This document shows, piece after piece, positions 33,903-43,374 of a stretch of 64,000 nucleotides of DNA. The translations under genes were made by a program, and so were the position numbers. The notes beneath the pieces were generated by a model, which was not told where the DNA came from, made no database searches, and worked only from the letters and a program-made list of their open reading frames with translations. How positions within the stretch are numbered: the first letter of the stretch is position 1; the number at the start of each line of letters is the position of its first letter. This DNA is from Plantago ovata (taxonomy: Eukaryota > Streptophyta > Magnoliopsida > Lamiales > Plantaginaceae): positions 124,698,880-124,762,879 of the forward strand of contig CM051456.1 of assembly GCA_028274465.1 (NCBI GenBank), given 5' to 3'.

Positions 33903-36900
33903 ATGGCAACCGGAGACGAAGACAACGACGCCGTTTTGAGCGACCTCGAGGCCGACGATGAGCCAGTTCAACACATCAATATCCCCGACGACTTATCCCC
34001 CGAGAAATTCAAGGAAATTCAAGCCGAGCTCGATCGCGAGAGGCTAGCTCGCGAGGCGGCTCAGAATTCCGAGAACCAGCTGCAAGTTTCCGTCAATCGA
34101 CTCAAGGTGTTGTGCCATGGGGCGCTTAAGCAGCGAGACGAGTCATCGCGTCAGAGAGACGAGGCGGTGAGGGAGAAAGAGGAGTGTTTGGTGAAGTTAG
34201 GTGAGGAAACTAAGTTGAAGGAAGAGGCTATTAGGGAGAAGGATGAGGTACTGAGGCAGCTGGAGGAGCTTGGGAAGTCGAAGGAGTTGATTAGGATTGA
34301 GATGGAGACTGGATCGTCGATGCTGATGAGTGGGATGGAGAAGATTACGAGGAAAGTGAGTGGTTATAAGGATTTTGGAGGATCGAACGGGTTGCCTAAG
34401 AGTAATAAGTATTCGGGGTACCCTGCTGTGGCTTATGGTGTGATTAAGAGGACTAATGATATTGTGGAGGAGCTTGTGAGACAGGTTGAGGCGAGCGTGA
34501 AGGCGAGGAATGAGGCTAGGGAGTCCGTTGATCACCGGAATTTTGAGATTGCGATTGAGGTTTCGCAACTTGAGGCGACTATTAGTGGGTTGAGAGAGGA
34601 GGTTGTGAACAAAGGTGAGGAGGTTGAGAAATTGAAGCAGTTGGTGGATGAGAATAGTGAGAAGGTTGCCTTGTTGGAAAGAGAGTCTTCTGAGAAGCAG
34701 GATTTGATGGAGTCTGAGATTTCCAAGTTGAGGGTGTTGGTGAGTGAGTATGAGTCGAAGATGGAGGTGCAGAGGCCTTTGTTGATTGAGCAGTTGGGTT
34801 TTGTTTCTAGAGTGCATGAAGAGATGTGTAAGGTTATGGAGATTGTAGATGCTAGTAAATCATCGGAGTTGTCAGAATCTTTGTTCCTTGCGCAAGAAAC
34901 AAATATGGAGGAAAATGTTAGGGCTTCTCTAGCTGGGATGGAGTCTGTTTATGAGCTCAGCAAAATTGTTGTTGAGAAAACAAGGAACTTGATCGAAGAG
35001 AGGAATCACGAAGTGAAAAGTCTGAATGAAACTGTTTCTCAGCTAGTAAAGGAGAAAGAACAGATAGGGTCTTTGTTAAGAAGTACTTTGTCAAGAAGAA
35101 TGTCAACAGACTTGTCGTCTAAAACAAATGAGTTATTCAAAGTTGCAGAGAATGGTCTGAGAGAGGCTGGGATAGATTACAAGTTTAGCAAAATTCAGGA
35201 TTCCAAAGGTAAAGTAGGTGCTGATGAGGCAGAGGAAAGTGAAGTATATGCTCTGGTATGTGCATTTTACTTCATCAGTATTTGTGCTATGATTTTCACT
35301 TCCTTGTGCAGCTAGTGATTACTTTTTTATATGTAGGCGGGTGCATTGGAGAACATTATCAAGCAATCTCAAATTGAGATTATTGAGCTCAAACACTCAG
35401 TAGATGAACTAAGGTACCTTTGTTCACTTATTTTATCCAGCTGTACTCAATTCCCGCATTTGTAAATAAATGATTCGTATTGCTTACTGATGACAAACAA
35501 TGAAGTAGCACAAATCACATATGCTAATGGTCTATAGAGGTGGAAAGTGTAACCTACTAAATTTCATTTGGTAGTTGGGGTTTGTATCTTATGTGAACCT
35601 AACTTTCAATATAATAATAGAAATAAGTGGCTAAAGTTTTTGGTTGATCTTGTGGACTCCACATCTCTGGCATGCTAATAGCTATCTATCTGAAGGAGTG
35701 TAACTGGCCAGAGATGGCCAGAGATTGTGATATAACCAGATAAAATAGCAATGCAACAATATTTTTTTTCTCTACTTCTAGTCAGGTGTCATATATCCCA
35801 ATTTGCTTTGGCATTTAGCAGCACTGAGCCTTTGATACTATTGCTTTTGCTTGGGTCTCACATTTACTGTTTTCTAAATCAAGGGCAGAGTCAGATTTAT
35901 ATAAGCAGCGGGTTGATGCTCAATCCATAGAACTTCATCAATGGAAGCAACGTGTGGAAGAGCTCGAAGAGAAGGAGAGAGTAGCAAATGAAAATGTGAG
36001 TGAAATTTCAATGTCCATGATGAATTTAAGCTTTTCAAGTGAGATTCCAAACAGCTCACTCACATAATTTGTTGTCGTGATTTTAGAGGGGAACACTCAA
36101 CATTATCAATATTTACTTTGCTTTTCATTTCAACCAGGTTGAAGGACTTATGATGGATATTGCTGCTGCTGAAGAAGAAATTACTCGGTGGAAGGTGGCT
36201 GCACAGCAGGAAGCTGCTGCTGGTAAAGCAGTGGAGCAAGAGTATGTTGCTGAGGTATGATAAAGAATGGGGCGAACTATCTTTCATTTATTATCTGTGT
36301 GCTTCTCTTCTCTAATTGACAGACTGAGGTCCTTCTATGCTACAAAGTTATTGTCCAAATAAACACTGTAGAAGATGATGGGATATGTTAAACCACATTT
36401 GCTTTTCCCTTGGTTAGCTTTGGAGTAGAATGTTGTTTAATTTACTACTAGTATGCAAGTTTTCTTGCATTGCTTGAATTTTCTGAAATATGACACTTTG
36501 CTATGTCTTACGAGTAATGCCATTAGGTGGGTCTGCTTTCAGTTGATGTAATATTAAGTAAATTCATGTAACGACGGTTGTCCTATAAGTAATCACAGAA
36601 TCAGCTATCCTCTGCTAACCTATTTCTTATCTTTTGACGGTAGATGAGTGTTTGATTCTGTTTCAGGCGCTTATTATTAGATTATATACGTCTGACACCC
36701 CTAGTATGTTATGGGTTTTATAGATATTTTTATCATCACTTGGAACATGAGAGCATACAATTGAATAATTGATGACACAATTTTGCTTATGTAAGCCAGT
36801 TTTGATAGAAAACTGGACTGGCTATTCTGTTTATGTTTGGTCCTTTTATTTGTCTTCCATTTTGCAATGCACCTTTATTTTTCAAGTGGCGATAAAGGAA

Positions 36901-37306
36901 CTTCTGGACTTCATTCTATCATTTTGATTCAATTCAAATTACACATCTGCAGTTGGCAGCAGTTCGCCAGGAGCTAGATGAGGCAAGGGAAGCTGTGAGT
37001 CAATCAGAGAAAAAACTCAAGTTCAAAGAAGAAACAGCAGACGCTGCCATGGCTGCTAGAGATGCAGCTGAAAAGTCATTGAGATTGGCTGACATGAGAT
37101 CAACTCGGCTGAGGGAGCGTGTGGAAGAACTCAGTCGCCAACTTGACGAGTTGGATACACGGGAAACCTCACGAACAGGCCTAAATAGACCTAGATATGC
37201 ATGCTGGCCATGGCAGTGGCTTGGCTTGGACTACGTGGGTACCCATCGCGTTGAAGCACCCCAAGAAACTGCCAATGAGATGGAACTTTCTGAACCACTT
37301 CTTTAA
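33903..37306 (+). CDS. Long coiled-coil protein, function unknown
   Basis: Five exons: 33903-35255, 35337-35413, 35884-35995, 36138-36254 and 36953-37306, about 670 residues. The first exon alone codes for 451 residues. After an acidic head (ATGDEDNDAVLSDLEADDEP) nearly the whole protein is heptad-rich and full of Glu, Lys, Arg and Leu, with LKVLCHGALKQRDESSRQRD near residue 70. A short non-coil tail contains CWPWQWLGLDYVG, a plausible membrane- or partner-contact motif. It resembles plant proteins catalogued as uncharacterised At3g49055-like or paramyosin-like, recalled from memory. There is no catalytic motif and no signal peptide. The role is unknown; scaffolding or organelle tethering would be guesses. 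Confidence 0.85.
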
Positions 37307-37915
37307 TTCTTTCTGGCAGCCTTTCTTTTCTTCCTAGTTGGATGTTTATATTGTGTGACATTGGAGCAGTCATGTTACTTGAGTTGTCGATAAGTTAATT
37401 GTACATTATACATAGTTCACACGAATCTGAGGATCATTCTTAATTCAATTTTCAAGCGATGAGAGGCTTATCTTCTTAAGAGGTGGTGTTCTGCATAGAT
37501 GTTTATGGTTTGCTTATGGTGACTGACTGTCAGTTTTGTTTCAGATGGTGGCAATGCTCTCTTTGCAGGTTCGAGATCTCTCTCAGTACCAGAAAGATGG
37601 GCGCATCACAACTAATGAAGATAAGTAAGCTTTCATACTCACAAGTGACTATTTCATACCGAAATACACAAAACAACACAATGGACGTTCAGGTCCAGTA
37701 CACTTCTTGGCTACCCAACCTGCTAGTGTTTAGTACCCAAATGCGTTTTGTTAAGGGTACTACTATCTTGAGCAGCCAAGAAGATTCTTAAAAAATCCAG
37801 AGGAAGAAAATGATGATCTTATCAAAATGCAAAAGAAAAATAAATTTTAAGGCTTATAACTGATAATCAGCCTTGATTTGACGCACCATTGTTGCTATTT
37901 CTGTTACTTCCATAA
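37307..37915. other. Convergent 3' flanks
   Basis: Spacer between the stop codons of the coiled-coil gene (+) and the LEA-2 gene (-); presumably both 3' untranslated regions. An open frame at 37483-37791 shows no recognisable protein. Confidence 0.5.
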
Positions 37916-39058
37916 CTACTTTGTAATGCACCGTTTCCCAATCATAACACCTGTGGGAGGACTCGTGACCTGAACCTGACAACGAGCATTCAACCAGTAA
38001 GAGTACTGGAAAATACCCCCCAGTTTAGACTTTGCTCTAAACATACCCTTGATCTCAAGATTTACCCGCCCTCTTTCTATCTCCCTCTGAAGCTCTAAAC
38101 TATCTTCCATAGATAGCCTGACTTGACTCGCCACCATGTGTACAGCAATAAACCTCGACTCTCTCCTTAAGACAGAAAATGGTTCAATGTACCGAGTTGC
38201 AATGAAGTTCTTGCCATAGTGAAGTTCAAAGATCACATAGCTGTAATCGACATTTACTTTTATGTTTGGATTGGTGAAGTTAGCAAGAACAGCGACATCT
38301 GCATTGAGAAGATACCCCATGTCGAGGTAAGCTGCATTGAGAGTGACACCGTCTATGTCAAACCTAGGGTTACGTGGCCGGAAAATGAGGTACACAGTGA
38401 GGATGATCAGTCCTCCGACAATGACAATCATCCAGAAGACGGCACAGAAAGCAGCCACTAGCCAGGCAAAGGGTTTGGTCCGTCGGGAGGTTGGGACCCG
38501 CAGCAATGATGGTTCGTTATGGTTATTGTGGTGGCGGCCTCTACCAGAACGATGAGGGCTGAGTGGTGAATATTGAGATTGTGTTGTGGGATGAGGCGCT
38601 GCTAACTCTTGGTGATGTTGAGGCGGAGAATCAACTCGATGTGCTGGTTGAGGCTTGGTTTGGTGCATAGGGGGCTGAGGTTTTGGGGCATAATGTGGCT
38701 CTATTGATGTGCGAGTGGGATGATGTGGCGGCAGTGGCTCTGGCCGCTGTTCTGCTTGTTGGGAAGGGAATTCCATGGCTGGACCAGTTTGTCGTGGTCG
38801 CCTTGACTGTTTTTGTATTGGTGGTGGTTGGGTAGGGAAGACCATGGCTGGATCAGTTTGACGTGGTCGCCTTGACTGCTGTGGTGGTGGTTGGGAAGGG
38901 TATTCGATGACTTGATCATTTCGACGTGGTGGCCTGGATTGTTGTGGTGGCGCGTCGGAAGGGAATTCAGTGACTGGATCGCTTTGTCGTGGAAGGAAGT
39001 GAGGATTTACTTCACGTTGTCGGAACATCACGGTGGCTGGGAGGTTGATTTTTGGCAA
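37916..39058 (-). CDS. Proline-rich LEA-2/NHL membrane protein
   Basis: Single exon, 380 residues. The first about 190 residues are Pro/Gln-rich, with two or three imperfect copies of a unit containing QSRRPRQTDPAM and FPTQPPP. One membrane segment follows (about 199-225, FAWLVAAFCAVFWMIVIVGG), then the LEA-2 (NDR1/HIN1-like, WHy) domain: FDIDGVTLNAAYLDMGYLLN, LANFTNPNIKVNVDYSYV and IATRYIEPFSV. This layout suggests a type II membrane protein with a cytosolic Pro-rich tail and an apoplastic or lumenal LEA-2 domain. NHL proteins are linked to pathogen responses and plasma membrane-wall contacts, but members with a long Pro-rich head are little studied. From memory it resembles At3g26350. Confidence 0.9.
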   Translation of the reverse strand: MPKINLPATVMFRQREVNPHFLPRQSDPVTEFPSDAPPQQSRPPRRNDQVIEYPSQPPPQQSRRPRQTDPAMVFPTQPPPIQKQSRRPRQTGPAMEFPSQQAEQRPEPLPPHHPTRTSIEPHYAPKPQPPMHQTKPQPAHRVDSPPQHHQELAAPHPTTQSQYSPLSPHRSGRGRHHNNHNEPSLLRVPTSRRTKPFAWLVAAFCAVFWMIVIVGGLIILTVYLIFRPRNPRFDIDGVTLNAAYLDMGYLLNADVAVLANFTNPNIKVNVDYSYVIFELHYGKNFIATRYIEPFSVLRRESRFIAVHMVASQVRLSMEDSLELQREIERGRVNLEIKGMFRAKSKLGGIFQYSYWLNARCQVQVTSPPTGVMIGKRCITK

Positions 39059-40019
39059 AATGGAGGAGTTGATGGTGTATTACATTCCTTCTTTGGACAA
39101 GAAGGAAGAAATGGCTTCAAGTTGAACCTGGGGTAGTACAACTCGAACTTATGGAGGGGAAAAGAATCTGAGATTAGTTATGCATGGAAGGCAAGGCAAG
39201 TAAAAGCTTGATTCAAAGTGAAAAAGTGCTCTATTGTTGCCTTAACAGTGTTAATCACTGAGCCAGTGAGCTTTATACTACGACTAACTAGTTACTTAGG
39301 CTAAGCCTAAAACTATAATAAGCACTAGATTTGAACATTACGTGATTCTTAGCTTATCCCAAGTGTGTTTCTGGTTTAATTGAATGGCTTGGTTTTTTCT
39401 GAGATTTATTACTCAAGGGAGCCTCAAGGGATACTCTAGTGAATTCGCAGTGTCTTAGTTCGAAATGCAATAGTTTATCACTCGATAATGATACTGTGAG
39501 CACTGGGATTCTCTCTCTCATCTCACGACAACAGTTAAGAGAATATAATGTGGGGTAAAAGTTATATAAATAGATGATCACCACTCTTATATGATATCTA
39601 TGACTCTTTATTTGTAATTTCAAAAGTAAAGAGTAAGATTTAAATTCAAAAGGGGCTGGATCATTATCGATGATATCAGAGCTGAGACCATCTCCAAAAC
39701 CCACAAGGTGTGCGGATGGAGTCTACCCCCACCAGAGGCTCGATGAGGATGTTGATTAATTTAGAGGGGAGGGGAGTTAATACGCTATATCTCACATCAA
39801 TTAAGATAAGTTGATGTTGTGGACTAGTCCATGATATGTACGGGTTTATGCCAAAAACGAATGATATCATGCCGGTTAGACGTATGTGGACTAGTGCATG
39901 AGTAACCGCGCCAACCTAAGACCATCTCCAACAATGGGTAAGATCCATTGTTGGACATGCCATAACTGATAAGACGTCTTCTTGCATAAGATAGGTCTTA
40001 TGGTGGAAGACCCATCTTA
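39059..40019. other. Upstream region of LEA-2 gene and spacer
   Basis: No gene recognised. The stretch 39920-40020 has the palindromic pair AAGATGGGTCTT/AAGACCTATCTT typical of small foldback elements. Confidence 0.4.
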
Positions 40020-40290
40020 TGCCATTATTATTTTTTATTTTTTGGAAAAATTAGGCGTTTTTATTCCAATATATCGTTGAAGATCAACCACATATTTACA
40101 AACTAGAACTGGTACAATTACCAGTAGGAGCCAACCAAAAAAAAAAAAAATTGTAACTCAAAAACAACAAACTCAAGTGTCAAGATTTACGAACAGTTAT
40201 GCTACCTAGCATTTGGGAAAACCACTAATGCTATGAGTCTATGACAGAAAGAACGCATCTTCTCCAGAAAATCAACATCGAGCAATAGCA

Positions 40291-40360
40291 CTATAAGCCA
40301 CTTCCTTGATCAAACAGGTGTTCAGTCTATAAGCCACTTCCTTGATCAAACAGGTGTTCA
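40291..40360. repeat. 34-base direct repeat
   Basis: CTATAAGCCACTTCCTTGAT and the following 14 bases occur at 40291-40324 and again at 40327-40360, separated by two bases; the copies are identical. Confidence 0.95.
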
Positions 40361-40369
40361 ATATAGTAG

Positions 40370-40730
40370 TCTATGAGTCTAATGCGACGCCCTTTGATGA
40401 TTTGAGCCAAATCCGGCAAGGTATTACTATATTTGTGCAGTCCCCAGGATGACATTCAGACCTTGAGTTGTATAAGAGCGGTAAAAAAATAGGTGTTCTA
40501 CACTTCTACGTCTCTTCAGCCGCACTACACATAACGCAAACAGACCTATTGATAATTCCTAATTGGTGCAGCCTGGTTTTGGTGCTAATCTACCCGCAGT
40601 GAGAGCCACATACTAAACTACGCTCGAGGGGTACCTATATTATTAACCACAAACTCACACCAAGGAACTTTACCCACAGCATACTGAATTACCTTAATTA
40701 TATCAGTCATCTTGAACTTCCTCTGCCCTT
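40370..40730 (-). mobile_element. LINE retrotransposon relic (zf-RVT region)
   Basis: The reverse strand can be read, with stops, as GKVPWCEFVVNNIGTPRA, WLSLR, LAPKTRLHQLGI and CVMCSAAEET. This order (PW..VWN, P..AFI.WL, RL.T.DRL, C..C...EET) is that of the zinc-binding domain found after plant non-LTR reverse transcriptases. It is interrupted by stops, so it is dead. No reverse transcriptase core is present nearby. Confidence 0.75.
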
Positions 40731-40883
40731 GCTGCGGTTTTTATTATTTTTCTCTTTCCACTTTGTTTCTTTTATTTACTTTCTTATTTAGGTTTTGTGA
40801 ATTTAAAGATGAAGAGTTTGAAGTGAATTAGTAAGGTGTTAATGTTAATGGAATGCTGATGTGGCGAGTTTTATAGGTATTAG

Positions 40884-41102
40884 AACACTCCTTATGGAGG
40901 TTTTTTTGGGGCTTTATTGGGGCTACTATTTAGTAACCCATGAAAAAGGGCTACTAAATAGTAAATTCTATAAAAAATCATTATTTAATTAGAAAATGGA
41001 TTAATAAGTAGTATGTGTTACATGGGTCCCACATAAAAGTCCTCATTAAAGCCCCAAAACTATTGAAGCCTTCCATTTGGAAGGGACTTTTTTGGGGCTT
41101 AC
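40884..41102. mobile_element. Foldback/MITE candidate
   Basis: The left side contains TGGGGCTTTATTGGGGCTAC; the right side carries the complement pattern (CATTAAAGCCCCAAAA, then TTTTTTGGGGCTTA). An inner inverted pair CTACTATTTAGTA/TACTAAATAGTA is also present. Imperfect symmetry and no coding content suggest a MITE; ends not exact. Confidence 0.55.
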
Positions 41103-41620
41103 ATGTTTAAAGTAGGGGTGGACATGGGGCTGATCGGATCAAATTCGATTCGAATTTCGGATTGATCCGATCCGGACAGTACATTTTTGCTCAATCCAAA
41201 TTTCGGATCCGAAATTTCGGATCCGAAATTTCGGATCGGTTTCGGATTGATCCAAAAAAATCGGATCGGGTTCGGTTTAATCCGTTTAATCCGAAAATAA
41301 TAAAGAAAAAATAAACTTTTATTCTTTTATCACCAAACAAGAAGAAGAAACGAGATCTCATATTCTCATAAAAAAATAAGCAACTGTAAACGAGATCTCA
41401 TCCAATCCCCACCTGCCCACTAGTACATCACTCTCATCTTCACCACCTCCGCCTCCCTCCCACATGACCTCATCAGATTCCCCTCTCAAATTCTACCTCA
41501 CTGTTTCTACGTACCTCCGCCAACGCTCAAGGATGTCTATTAACGTCATGGGTTAGTTCGATCTGCTCCTCTTCGAAATCGGATGCGGCACTAATTAATT
41601 ATAAAGGTGGCTTGATGATT
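41103..41620. other. Spacer with short ATTTCGGATCCGA repeats
   Basis: Near 41150-41290 the word ATTTCGGATCCGA and close variants recur head to tail several times, with GGATTGATCCGATCC variants on each side. The rest up to 41620 is unremarkable. Confidence 0.55.
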
Positions 41621-42430
41621 ATTTGTTTCACTTCTCGTATACTACTAGTATGAACAACCACAAGTGTGACCCATTTTGTACCGTGCAAGTGTGTGACCCA
41701 TTAATACAGTACAAATTCTTCCAAAATATAGTTCACTTGACTACCTTGATACACCTCGAATTGGTCAAAACTGCATCTGTTTTTGATCTCTCGAAATATA
41801 GATTGATTGGTTGCTTTAATGCGCATTGGATTGGTCAAAGTTGTATAACTGTTTTCGGATAATAACAGTTTGTGTTTCAAATTTTGTAAAAAGATATTGC
41901 GATAATTAAACTGTACTTTTAATTCGGCTCACAACTGAATTGGTCGAATGTATCCCGTATAATATCGATCTCAATTCAAAAACCATGTGAGTGGGCGTGA
42001 CCTATTAATACCATGCAAATTCTCTCAAATATCTATCAATTGGTTGCCTTGATATGCTTTGAACTGGTCATAATTGCAACAGTTGTTGATCTTCCAAAAT
42101 ATAGATCGGACAAAGTTGCCACGATCGAATTGGTGTCGTTATTATCTATTTTGGACTGGTGTAATAAATTTGATTTTGAAACACTTTTGAGTGTGAATCT
42201 ATTAATATTGTGCAAATTCTCCGAAAATATAGATCAATCGGTTGCCTTGATACGTCATTGGTCAAAATTTAAACGGTTTCGATCAACCAATATAGATCGG
42301 TTGGTTGCCTTAACACACCCTGGATTGATCAAATTTGTAACTGTTTCAGTATCCCAAAATATAGATCGATTGGTTGCCTTAATACGTTTTGAATTGATCA
42401 AAACCATAACCATTAATTTAAAATTTATGA
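41621..42430. repeat. Degenerate tandem array upstream of MKP1 gene
   Basis: A unit of about 65-75 bases recurs with divergence. Its core is AAAATATAGATCGATTGG, then TTGCCTTGATACG, TTTGAATTGGTCAAAA and GTAACTGTTTCGATCTCCC-like sequence. Copies are recognisable near 41730, 41795, 42040, 42100, 42230, 42290 and 42355; the last three are nearly head to tail. Every second or third unit carries an extra segment with GTGACCTATTAATACCATGC. This looks like a higher-order, satellite-like array; origin unknown. Confidence 0.7.
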
Positions 42431-43374
42431 AAAAGGTAATAATATTATAATCCACTAAATCACCTCTTTCCCTCTTTTCTTTCGGTCAAAACACACTTAC
42501 TATAAGTGCCTATATACATAATCAAAATTCAAAGAATAGTACGTAAGATTAAGACCAATAGACCATACTTTATGTCGGTACTAAAACTTGATTAATATTC
42601 GATGAATGAAGGAAGAGTAAGATGATTAGTTTGACTAAACCAAAATACAGACAATGCGACTTGACTGACTCATCCCAAAATCGCCTACCTGTCTTCTCCC
42701 TTCTCCTGTTATGAAAACGCGACTCTGTCACTTTCTCTCTCTGTTTTTCTCTATCTAAACTAAACCAGCCCCCATTTCAATTCAATTCAATTCAATTCAA
42801 TCAACCAATCTTTCTCTCTCATCTCTCTGAAAACGATACACAGTAGTCCTCTCTGCGACTCTTTGTTGAAAAAACGGATCCCTCGTGTTCCTTCCCTTTC
42901 TCTCCTTTTCATTAATTACTCCTTATCTCCTCACTTTTTAATCATCCAATCCTGTTCTGCAGCTTTTCCTAATACGCTTCTACTCATGTAAGTGTCTGGC
43001 TTTTCGAACCCCTTTAAATTGTGATTTCATTCAGTTTGCAGCTCCTGCTATGTTAATTGTGCTAATTCTCGATTCTATGCTGTTTAATTTGTTCGATTGA
43101 TAGGTGGTGTGTTTACTAGGTTTAACTTGTTGTTCCTGTTGTTTAGGTCAAGGGTTTTTTAACCCTGATAATTAGGATTTACTTGAGATTTAGTGTTACA
43201 TGTTTGGTCATCGTTTTGGATCTGTTATGAATCTGGTTTTGTTATTGAATTGTTGATTTGGTTAAAAACATTAAAAAAAATTAGGGGAGATTTTATTAGA
43301 GGTTGTTTTGCCCTTGTTTAAGTGTGGGATTCTGATATAAGTATTTACTGGTTTTACAGAGTTAGCTTACTATA
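42431..43374 (+). promoter_or_regulatory. Promoter and 5' leader of MKP1 gene, with intron
   Basis: A CT-rich leader (42720-42960) with an ATTCA microsatellite at 42776-42801. A leader intron probably runs 42988-43359: donor CTCAT then GTAAGT, acceptor TTTTACAG. The coding ATG follows 15 bases after the acceptor. Leader introns are frequent in plant signalling genes and often raise expression. Confidence 0.6.

Noticed and set aside
34197..34817. 206-codon antisense frame in the coiled-coil gene
   Set aside because: Shadow of the heptad-repeat coding strand.
41621..42430. CRISPR-like array or tandem-repeat gene
   Set aside because: Plant nuclear context, units diverged and without unique spacers; called a degenerate satellite-like array.
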